The notes under the pieces are model-generated. The model searched no databases. It was given only the letters and a program-made list of their open reading frames with translations, and was not told the DNA's origin. Below are positions 6,686-12,930 of a stretch of 12,930 nt of DNA, in pieces. Every line of letters starts with the position of its first letter. Positions within the stretch are counted from its first letter, which is position 1. A program made the translations under genes and the position numbers. Source of the DNA: Eubacterium sp. UBA3782 (GTDB lineage Bacteria > Bacillota > Clostridia > Lachnospirales > Lachnospiraceae); assembly GCA_002368795.1 (NCBI GenBank), contig DFFG01000069.1:1-12930 (forward strand), written 5' to 3'.

Positions 6686-6694
6686 TGGTAGAAT
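6686..6694 (+). promoter_or_regulatory. Candidate extended -10 promoter of deoB
   Basis: TGGTAGAAT (6686-6694) fits an extended -10 (TGn followed by TAGAAT) about 96 bases before the deoB start. No good -35 is present at 17 bp (GGCGAA). It is the most plausible + strand promoter in this gap. Confidence 0.35.
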
Positions 6695-6789
6695 AAAGGA
6701 AATAAAGCCATATCTGATAAAAACCGGCAGTCCGGCCCAGAAACAGGGGTCCGGCGGCAGAAAGGGAGAGAAGCAGAAGGAGGAAAACC

Positions 6790-7983
6790 ATGAAAAGATT
6801 TAAACGTATTTTCCTGATCGTCTGTGATTCCGTAGGGATGGGAGGCGCACCCGACGCGGAAGCCTTCGGCGACCTTGGGGCAGATACCCTGGGGCATATC
6901 GATGAGACCGTGGAATGCCTGGATCTCCCGAACCTGCAGAAGCTGGGGCTGGGAAGCTTAAAGCCTCTGCGGCATGTCGCGCCGGCGGAGAAACCGTTGG
7001 GATACTACTGCTCGCTCAGAGAGGAAAGTCAGGGAAAGGATACGATGACCGGCCACTGGGAGATGATGGGGCTGTATACCGAAAAGCCCTTTATCACCTT
7101 TACAGAGACCGGATTTCCGGACGAGCTGATCCGCCTTCTGGAGGAGCGGTGCGGAAAGAAGGTCGTCGGCAACATCGCTTCCAGCGGGACAGAGATCCTG
7201 GATATGTACGGTGAGGAGGAGATCCGGGACGGAAAGATGATCGTCTATACCTCCGCCGACTCGGTCCTGCAGATCTGCGGAAACGAGGAGACCTTCGATC
7301 TGGAAAATCTTTACCGCTGCTGTGAGATCGCCCGGGAGCTGACCCTTCGGGATGAGTGGAAGGTAGGCCGGGTCATCGCCAGGCCCTATGTGGGAAAGCG
7401 CCGGGGCGAATTCGTCCGGACTGCCAACCGCCGGGACTATGCCTTGAAGCCCTTTGGCAGGACCGTGCTGAATGTTCTGAAGGATGCCGGACTGGATGTG
7501 CTGGCGGTAGGGAAGATAAATGACATCTTTTCCGGGGAGGGCATCACCCGTGCGGTGCACTCCGACAGCTCGGTCCAGGGCATGGAGCAGACCATTGAGA
7601 TGGCCAGGGATGCCGCCTGGCGCGGCCTCTGCTTTGTCAATCTGGTGGATTTTGACGCGAAATGGGGCCATAGGCGCAATCCGGAAGGATATGCCGCGGA
7701 GCTGATGCGGTTTGACGAAAAGCTTGGCGAGCTGCTGCCGCTGATAGAGGAGGATGATCTGCTGATGGTCACAGCAGACCACGGCAACGATCCGACCTGG
7801 AGGGGCACGGACCATACCCGGGAGCGGGTGCCGCTGCTGCTTTTCTCACCGGCGCTTGCGGGCTGCGGTCCGCTCCCTGAGCAGAAGAATTTCGGAGTCC
7901 TTGGAGCGTCCATCTGTGAAAACTTTGGACTGGAGATGCCAGAAGAGACGATCGGGACATCCCTGCTTCAGATGCTGGATTGA
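6790..7983 (+). CDS. deoB: Phosphopentomutase
   Basis: The 397-residue protein has full family length and alkaline-phosphatase-superfamily metal sites. Asp13 lies in LIVCDSVGMGGAPDA, Thr85 in QGKDTMTGHW is the expected phosphorylated residue (the same number as in the Bacillus cereus enzyme), and Asp157 lies in SADSV. Asp287 lies in NLVDFDAKWGHRRNP, followed by Asp330-His331 in VTADHGNDPTW and His342 in GTDHTRERVP. It interconverts ribose-1-phosphate and ribose-5-phosphate, and the deoxy forms, linking nucleoside breakdown to the pentose phosphate pathway in the cytosol; Mn2+ is the usual cofactor. The start is supported by AAGGAGG six bases upstream. Partners often found beside deoB (purine nucleoside phosphorylase, deoxyribose-phosphate aldolase) are absent from this window. 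The channel gene follows after 70 bases and may be co-transcribed, with a CTGCCGC/GCGGCAG stem (8002-8032) but no T-run between. Confidence 0.97.
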   Translation: MKRFKRIFLIVCDSVGMGGAPDAEAFGDLGADTLGHIDETVECLDLPNLQKLGLGSLKPLRHVAPAEKPLGYYCSLREESQGKDTMTGHWEMMGLYTEKPFITFTETGFPDELIRLLEERCGKKVVGNIASSGTEILDMYGEEEIRDGKMIVYTSADSVLQICGNEETFDLENLYRCCEIARELTLRDEWKVGRVIARPYVGKRRGEFVRTANRRDYALKPFGRTVLNVLKDAGLDVLAVGKINDIFSGEGITRAVHSDSSVQGMEQTIEMARDAAWRGLCFVNLVDFDAKWGHRRNPEGYAAELMRFDEKLGELLPLIEEDDLLMVTADHGNDPTWRGTDHTRERVPLLLFSPALAGCGPLPEQKNFGVLGASICENFGLEMPEETIGTSLLQMLD

Positions 7984-8053
7984 TCCGAACGCAGGAGAAA
8001 GCTGCCGCACATGACGCCTTTGCAGGCGGCAGAAGAAACAGAGAGGTTCATCG

Positions 8054-10066
8054 ATGAAAAGAAAGAAAAAATCCCTGAATAAACGGCTGCAGTACTGGTT
8101 TGACCTGTGGATGTCCAAGGGGTCAGGCTCCATGATCCTGCTTCTCTTCGCTGTCACCGGTATCGTTATCGTGCTGATCGGTCTGCTGGTATGGGGCGCC
8201 ATGCGGAGCGAAGGGGAATCCTTCCTGCATGCCGTCTGGAACGTGCTGCTGCATACCCTGGATCCGGGTGTTGTGTCCGGTGATGTTTCCGACTCGAAGT
8301 GGTTCCTGTTCCTGATGCTCATGGCGACCTTTGTGGGCGTCTTCTACCTGGCGCTGCTGATCGGCTTTATCAACGATGCGATCCAGGTCAAGATGCAGAA
8401 CCTGGCGATGGGAAGAGAAGCGGTCATCGAGGAGGATCACACGGTCATCCTCGGCTTCAACGAGGCAGCGTTGCTGATCCTGGAGGAACTGATCGAAGGG
8501 GCAGAGGGCCATACCCTGCGGGACCATTCGGTCGTCATTCTGGATGAGATGAACAAGCAGGAGATGGAGGAGAAGATCCGGCTTCGTTTTCCCGACACGG
8601 GCAATATCCGGGTGGTCTGCCGGAGCGGCTCCACCTGCAGCAGCAGGGATCTGGAGCGGTGCTCCATCCTGACCTGCCGGTCGGTCATCGTCTGCATGGA
8701 AAGGGATTTTGACACGATCAAATCGATTCTTGCGGTCAGTCATATGCTGAATACGGAGGAACAGGCGGGGGATGGCTTTGTGACAGCAGTCATCAACAGC
8801 AGCAGGAATGAGCTGACGGCCCGGATCGCCGGCTACGATGCGGATTTTCTGCAGGAACAGGGAGGCGCCGGCGGACAGGACCGCCTGGAGCTGCTGATGA
8901 TCGAAAATACCGTCTCCCGGATCATGGCCCATACCTGCCGCCAGATCGGCCTGGCCAGAGTGTTTAACGAGCTGTTCAGCTTCCGTGACAGTGAATGCCA
9001 CATCGTGCGGAACCAGAACCCGAACAAGGATTTTTTCCGGCGGATGACCGGAAAAACGATCCGGGAGATCAACCGGTGTCTGCCGTCTGCCTGCGCGATC
9101 GGCGTTATTGACCGGCATGGAAAGGTCCGGATCAGTGATCCGGAACGGGTGATCCTGAAGGAGGGCTGCAGCCTGATCCTTCTGGCGGAAAACGACGATG
9201 AGATCCAGCTGATCCCGGAGCAGACAGCCGTTTACACCGAGCCGGAGATGCGCTGGGCGCCGGTACCGGTCTCGGTCCTGATCATAGACGTCAATTCAAA
9301 GCTTCCTTTCCTGCTCAAGGAGCTGTCCCGCTATCTGGCACCCGGATCCACGATCCACCTGGCCAGTGATACGACGGAGGTTCGGGAAGTCGTCACAGAT
9401 GACCTGCTCAGTGAGCTGGCGGATGCCGGCATCCGCACGGCCGTCCGGGATACCTACCGGATCTTTGATTATCCGGCACTGCGCGTCCTTCTGGATAACT
9501 GTGGGGCCGAGCATGTGATCATTCTGTCCGACCAGGTGCTGGATGACGATACGGCAGACGAGCAGGCGCTGACCCTCCTGCTGTATATTCAGCAGTACCG
9601 GCAGGAGCATCCCGATGCGGTCATCGGCATTACCTGCGAGATGCGGAGCATCAACAGCCAGAGCCTGGCACAGCAGGCGGTCAGCAGCGATTTCATCATC
9701 AGCCGGAACATCGCAGCCCTGATGATGGCCCAGATCTCCGATAACCGGGAGCTTCGGGAGGTATTTGACTCACTGCTGGACAGCCACGGATATGAGATCT
9801 ACATGAAAGATGCCGGGCTGTACTTCCTGCCGGAGGGAGAGATCGACCTGTATTCCGCGGCCGAGGCCGTCGCGGCAAAGGGAGATATCCTGATCGGGTA
9901 CAAGAAAAAAGGCGCCTCGTCCATTCCTGTCCTCAACCCGAGAAAGAGTGTGGACGGAAAGCCGGTGCGCCTTGCATTTGAGCAGGGTGATGAGCTGATC
10001 GTGCTCTCTATGAACGTTATGGTCGACAGCCCCCTGGAGGAGCGGTTCGAGGACGCGGACTTCTAA
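8054..10066 (+). CDS. CASTOR/POLLUX-type ion channel with tandem RCK (TrkA-N-like) domains
   Basis: The 670-residue protein has a basic N-terminus, one membrane helix (about 26-48), a pore-like stretch (about 57-80, FLHAVWNVLLHTLDPG) and a second helix (about 83-107) running into FINDAIQVKMQNLAMGREAV. The latter, with IEEDHTVILGFNE (125-137), closely resembles plant CASTOR/POLLUX channels as I remember them. A cytosolic RCK domain follows (about 127-380) and a second one (about 403-560) ends with SSDFIISRNIAALMMAQISD (545-564) and GYEIYMKDAG, again CASTOR/POLLUX-like. The pore has no TVGYG filter; TLDPG sits at the matching place. Plant homologues are nuclear-envelope cation channels; the bacterial role and ion are not established. 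A plain Trk/KefC-type potassium protein is less likely. The start follows GAGAGG with seven-base spacing. The gene lies 70 bases after deoB and is convergent with murT. Confidence 0.85.
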   Translation: MKRKKKSLNKRLQYWFDLWMSKGSGSMILLLFAVTGIVIVLIGLLVWGAMRSEGESFLHAVWNVLLHTLDPGVVSGDVSDSKWFLFLMLMATFVGVFYLALLIGFINDAIQVKMQNLAMGREAVIEEDHTVILGFNEAALLILEELIEGAEGHTLRDHSVVILDEMNKQEMEEKIRLRFPDTGNIRVVCRSGSTCSSRDLERCSILTCRSVIVCMERDFDTIKSILAVSHMLNTEEQAGDGFVTAVINSSRNELTARIAGYDADFLQEQGGAGGQDRLELLMIENTVSRIMAHTCRQIGLARVFNELFSFRDSECHIVRNQNPNKDFFRRMTGKTIREINRCLPSACAIGVIDRHGKVRISDPERVILKEGCSLILLAENDDEIQLIPEQTAVYTEPEMRWAPVPVSVLIIDVNSKLPFLLKELSRYLAPGSTIHLASDTTEVREVVTDDLLSELADAGIRTAVRDTYRIFDYPALRVLLDNCGAEHVIILSDQVLDDDTADEQALTLLLYIQQYRQEHPDAVIGITCEMRSINSQSLAQQAVSSDFIISRNIAALMMAQISDNRELREVFDSLLDSHGYEIYMKDAGLYFLPEGEIDLYSAAEAVAAKGDILIGYKKKGASSIPVLNPRKSVDGKPVRLAFEQGDELIVLSMNVMVDSPLEERFEDADF

Positions 10067-10165
10067 GAAGCAGCCGCGGAACGCAGCCACTGCAGGTCAG
10101 CGCTTCAGAAAAAAGCGCCGATACCAGTGCTTCCTCACTGTTCTCCTGGAACATGTTGCCGACAC

Positions 10166-10224
10166 CAGGGAACAAAGGGCTGTTCCCTGAAAAATGCCGC
10201 TGACATCAGCAACGTCCTGTCAGC
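10166..10224. other. Two perfect hairpins between convergent channel and murT genes
   Basis: CAGGGAACA (10166-10174) pairs with TGTTCCCTG (10181-10189), nine perfect pairs around a six-base loop. GCTGACA (10199-10205) pairs with TGTCAGC (10218-10224), seven perfect pairs. A smaller stem GCGCTT/AAGCGC lies at 10100-10118. They sit in the 172-base gap between two gene ends and probably help end transcription, although the base run after the first hairpin is A on the + strand, not T. Confidence 0.45.
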
Positions 10225-10238
10225 TATTCGGAAGGTGT

Positions 10239-11618
10239 TTACTCCCAGAAATCCTTGTTTTCGGTCTGGGCGGTAAGCACCTTTCTCAGATCCATCATGG
10301 CTGTATAGTTGGGCAGGGCGAAGACCGGACGGCCGTCAGCCTTCAGCTTTTCGCAGAGCAGGCTGTAGTCCGTAACGATCTCCTGCAGGTCGTCTCCTGC
10401 TCCGGCTGTACGAAGGCGGGCGGAGAGCTCAGAGGCACATTCGCCGCAGACATAGAGCTTCTTCAGATGGGGATCGGCCACCAGCTTTTCGTAATCGGTG
10501 CTCTCGATCCAGGAGATGTCATGGCCGTCGCCGGTCTGGTTGTTCAGACACAGGACAGCGGTGAAGTCCTCATCCAGAGAGGTGAGGTAGGACAGCGCCT
10601 GGTTGCAGCCGGCCGTGTTTTTGACCAGGATCATCTGCAGGCGGATGCCGTCCAGGGAGAAGGTCTCCATGCGGCCGAAGGCGGAGCGGACGGTGGACAG
10701 GGAGGCGGCAGCCTCCTCGGGTCCGATGCCCAGAACCTTTACCGCGGCGATGGCAGCGGCTGCATTGTAGATGTTGTAGTTGGCGGGCAGCGCAATGTGA
10801 GCGCTCTGCTGGCTGTCCCAGGTCTTCAGGAGCACATCGCTGCCGTCAGCGCCGGCATGGCTGATCTGCTCGACCTCTACGTCGGGATCATGGCGGACAT
10901 AGCCGCATTTTTTGCAGCGGAAGCCGCCCAGATGGGCATAAATATGAAAATCGTAGGAATAGCTGCTGCCGCAGACCGGGCAGACGCCGGCATCGGAAAG
11001 GTCGATGTTGCCCAGCTCGCCCACCTGGCCGTTCATCCCAAACCAGATGACCGGATTGTCGGCGGTGCAGGTGATGGAGGTGGACAGCGGCTCATCTGCA
11101 TTCAGCACAAGGGTGGATTCCGGTACGAGCTCTATGCCGGTCCGGATCTCCTTCAGGGTGTTCTGGACACTGCCGTAGCGGTCGACCTGGTCGGAAAACA
11201 GGTTGGTCACGACGATGACCTTCGGCTTTACCAGGGGAGCGACCAGCTTTAAAGCACCCTCATCCACCTCCAGGACCGCAAAGCGGCGGGTGGGCTTTCC
11301 GTCCCAGGTGGCGCTGCATACCATGTCAGCAGCGATACCCTGAAGCATATTTGCACCGGACTTGTCCCGCAGACACTCACGGCCGGAGGCAGTGATGGCA
11401 TGCTCGATCATGTTGCAGGTGGTCGTCTTGCCGTTGGTGCCGGTGACGACGATGATATCCATCCCCTCGGTGACGGTCGACAGAATGTTCCGGGAAAACT
11501 TCATGGCGATGGTTCCCGGGATGGCTGTGCCGCCGCGTCCGGTCTTTCTGAGGATGGACCGGGTCAGCTTGCAGGCAGCGACCGAAAGGACAGTCTGGAT
11601 CTTGTTTGGCTTTGACAT
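10239..11618 (-). CDS. murT: Lipid II isoglutaminyl synthase subunit MurT (Mur ligase family, DUF1727)
   Basis: The 459-residue protein begins at ATG 11616-11618, chosen because GGAGG lies six bases upstream; the frame extends to 11738 but those 40 extra codons do not resemble the family. The ATP loop is GTNGKTT (60-66), followed by NLFSDQVDRYG (139-149). A four-Cys zinc ribbon is Cys213-Cys216 and Cys235-Cys238 (CPVC, CKKC). Then come NYNIYNAAAA (280-289), GRME (315-318) and the C-terminal DUF1727 region (about 330-450, KNTAGCNQALS, DGHDISWI, LPNYTAMMDLR). MurT with the glutaminase GatD amidates the alpha-carboxyl of D-glutamate in lipid II, at the membrane inner face. gatD normally follows murT, but here murT is followed by 172 bases and a convergent channel gene. 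The stretch after DGHDISW reads IESTDYE where relatives I recall have a W-D pair. Confidence 0.93.
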   Translation of the reverse strand: MSKPNKIQTVLSVAACKLTRSILRKTGRGGTAIPGTIAMKFSRNILSTVTEGMDIIVVTGTNGKTTTCNMIEHAITASGRECLRDKSGANMLQGIAADMVCSATWDGKPTRRFAVLEVDEGALKLVAPLVKPKVIVVTNLFSDQVDRYGSVQNTLKEIRTGIELVPESTLVLNADEPLSTSITCTADNPVIWFGMNGQVGELGNIDLSDAGVCPVCGSSYSYDFHIYAHLGGFRCKKCGYVRHDPDVEVEQISHAGADGSDVLLKTWDSQQSAHIALPANYNIYNAAAAIAAVKVLGIGPEEAAASLSTVRSAFGRMETFSLDGIRLQMILVKNTAGCNQALSYLTSLDEDFTAVLCLNNQTGDGHDISWIESTDYEKLVADPHLKKLYVCGECASELSARLRTAGAGDDLQEIVTDYSLLCEKLKADGRPVFALPNYTAMMDLRKVLTAQTENKDFWE

Positions 11619-11708
11619 GGAATACCTCCGTATGATATCCGGCCGCCGGGAATCCGCCCGTATAAGGGGTTCCGGATGCGGCGGCAAAAAAGGCTTAAAC
11701 AAAAACTC

Positions 11709-11737
11709 ATTATAGCAGAAAATGCTCTGCGCGTACA
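11709..11737 (-). promoter_or_regulatory. Candidate murT promoter (extended -10)
   Basis: On the minus strand TGCTATAAT gives a perfect -10 (11709-11714) with an extended TGn. The -35 at 17 bp is poor (TGTACG, 11732-11737). The leader to the start codon is about 85 bases and holds a GCCGCC/GGCGGC stem (11680-11685 with 11642-11647) just before the GGAGG site. Confidence 0.5.
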
Positions 11738-11749
11738 CGTCTGACTTGG

Positions 11750-11778
11750 TTGAATTTTGTGTTCTGGTCAGTTATACT
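11750..11778 (+). promoter_or_regulatory. Candidate pgi promoter
   Basis: TTGAAT (11750-11755) and TATACT (11773-11778) are separated by exactly 17 bp, a good vegetative-type promoter about 74 bases before the pgi start. The leader contains a small TGCCC/GGGCA hairpin (11822-11836) next to the ribosome binding site. It is divergent from the murT promoter, with 12 bp between the two -35 boxes. Confidence 0.55.
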
Positions 11779-11851
11779 AGGTAACGGTGGAAGCCAAAAT
11801 CCTGTTTTTTTCAGATTATAGTGCCCCTATAGGGCAGAAAGAGGTATAGGC

Positions 11852-12930
11852 ATGCAGTGGTTGAATTTTGATCAGTATAAAGCAGCCGGAAAAATGGCAT
11901 ACAAACAGCCGGTGGATATCCGGACAGCTATGGCCGGAGAGGCAGGCGCAGAGCGCGTAAAGAAATATCAGGCTCCGATGGGTGCCGGCATGGTTTACAG
12001 CTATGCTGCAAAACAGATCGATGATGAGCTGGTGGACATCCTGCAGGAACTCGCCGACGAGGCTGGCCTGATCGAGAAATATGCGGCGCTGTACTCCGGC
12101 GAGGTGATCAACACCGGAGAGAAGAGACAGGTGCTGCACCAGCTGTGCCGCGGCCAGCTTGGAGATGACGTCATTGTCGACGGCGTCAACAAGAGGGAGT
12201 TCTATGTAGCGCAGCAGCAGAAGGCAGCAGAGTTTGCCAACAAGGTACATGCCGGTGAGATCGTCAATGAAAAAGGCGAGAAGTTCACCACGGTTGTCCA
12301 GATCGGTATCGGCGGATCGGACCTTGGCCCGCGTGCGCTCTACCTGGCACTCGAGAACTGGGCAAAGGTGAACAACACCCTGAAGATGCAGGCCCGGTTT
12401 ATCAGCAACGTTGATCCGGATGACGCCACGGCCGTCCTTTCCGAAGTAGACCTTGCCCACACGATCTTTATCGTTGTTTCCAAGTCCGGCACGACCCTGG
12501 AGACCCTGACCAACGAGGCATTTGTAAAGGATGCGCTCCTGGCTGCAGGCCTGGATCCGAAGAAGCATATGGCAGCCGTCACCAGCGAGACCTCTCCGCT
12601 GGCAGGCAATCCGGAGTATCTGGAAGCCATCTACATGGATGATTACATTGGCGGCCGTTATTCCGCCACCTCTGCTGTCGGCGGTGCGATCCTGTCCCTG
12701 GCCTTTGGACCGGAAGTATTTGCCCGGATCCTGGACGGCGCAGCTGAGGCCGATGCGATGGCAAAGGAGCCCGATATCCGCAAGAATGCGGCGATGATGG
12801 ATGCCATGATCGGTGTCTACGAGCGGAACGTGCTCCACTATACCACCACGGCTGTACTGCCCTATTCCCAGGCTCTGATCCGCTTCCCGGCACATCTGCA
12901 GCAGCTGGATATGGAGTCCAACGGCAAGAG
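11852..12930 (+). CDS. pgi: Glucose-6-phosphate isomerase, N-terminal 359 residues (3' partial)
   Basis: An open frame runs from ATG 11852 (AAAGAGG seven bases upstream) to the right edge; the minus-strand frame covering the same bases is a shadow. It interconverts glucose-6-phosphate and fructose-6-phosphate in cytosolic glycolysis and gluconeogenesis. Visible motifs are IGIGGSDLGPR (151-161), the phosphate-binding SKSGTTLETLTNE (210-222) and DYIGGRYSATSAVG (264-277, the first family signature). MESNGK is at 354-359, with Glu355 the expected catalytic base, at the same number as in E. coli. This places it in the long (about 550-residue) E. coli/eukaryote-like form, not the 450-residue Bacillus form, so roughly 190 residues should lie beyond the edge. 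The gene is divergent from murT and shares its control region. Confidence 0.96.
   Translation, partial: MQWLNFDQYKAAGKMAYKQPVDIRTAMAGEAGAERVKKYQAPMGAGMVYSYAAKQIDDELVDILQELADEAGLIEKYAALYSGEVINTGEKRQVLHQLCRGQLGDDVIVDGVNKREFYVAQQQKAAEFANKVHAGEIVNEKGEKFTTVVQIGIGGSDLGPRALYLALENWAKVNNTLKMQARFISNVDPDDATAVLSEVDLAHTIFIVVSKSGTTLETLTNEAFVKDALLAAGLDPKKHMAAVTSETSPLAGNPEYLEAIYMDDYIGGRYSATSAVGGAILSLAFGPEVFARILDGAAEADAMAKEPDIRKNAAMMDAMIGVYERNVLHYTTTAVLPYSQALIRFPAHLQQLDMESNGK

Noticed and set aside
6958..7815. Antisense frame of 285 residues in deoB
   Set aside because: It is a shadow of deoB, which has intact catalytic residues throughout.
11619..11738. N-terminal extension of murT to ATG 11738
   Set aside because: It lacks a ribosome binding site and family similarity, while ATG 11618 has GGAGG at good spacing; the extension would also run into the promoter -10.
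11816..12895. A 359-residue open frame on the minus strand
   Set aside because: It is a shadow of pgi, whose + strand frame has all family motifs and a ribosome binding site.

Overview
The window looks like chromosome from a fairly GC-rich Bacillota, most likely a Lachnospiraceae-like gut Clostridium relative. That call rests on family resemblance (MATE pumps, a DUF4317-type protein, a small CxxC protein, MurT with a zinc ribbon) and AGGAGG-type ribosome binding sites. The species cannot be told from the sequence alone. Most genes are ordinary chromosomal ones. No phage, plasmid, CRISPR, tRNA or rRNA gene was seen.

Layout. 1-209: end of a helical repeat protein. 232-407: a 176-bp palindromic MITE-like element between convergent genes. 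427-1815 (-): a MATE exporter. 1816-2172: a gene-free stretch. 2173-5010 (+): an RsuA-type pseudouridine synthase, an arylamine N-acetyltransferase, a DUF4317-like protein and a 76-residue CxxC protein, each with its own intergenic gap. 5040-6452 (-): a second MATE exporter, convergent with the CxxC gene. 6453-6789: a divergent control region with a 56-bp tandem repeat of mutually exclusive hairpins. 6790-7983 (+): deoB. 8054-10066 (+): a CASTOR/POLLUX-type ion channel. 10067-10238: a convergent gap with two hairpins. 10239-11618 (-): murT. 11619-11851: a divergent promoter region. 11852 to the right edge (+): pgi, cut off by the window end.

How the genes relate. There is no single pathway. 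DeoB (ribose-1-phosphate to ribose-5-phosphate) and Pgi (glucose-6-phosphate to fructose-6-phosphate) feed central sugar-phosphate metabolism. MurT amidates the peptidoglycan precursor but its usual partner GatD is not beside it. Two MATE pumps and an N-acetyltransferase are compatible with detoxification, but nothing shows they act together.

The least explained signals are in the non-coding parts: the two-tier palindrome at 232-407, which also reads through as a cysteine-rich open frame, and the tandem hairpins at 6508-6638, which probably lie in the leader of the second MATE gene and look like repeated weak terminators with competing hairpins. Among proteins, the bacterial CASTOR/POLLUX homologue and the unlinked MurT deserve most attention. 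I found no convincing multi-gene undescribed system.
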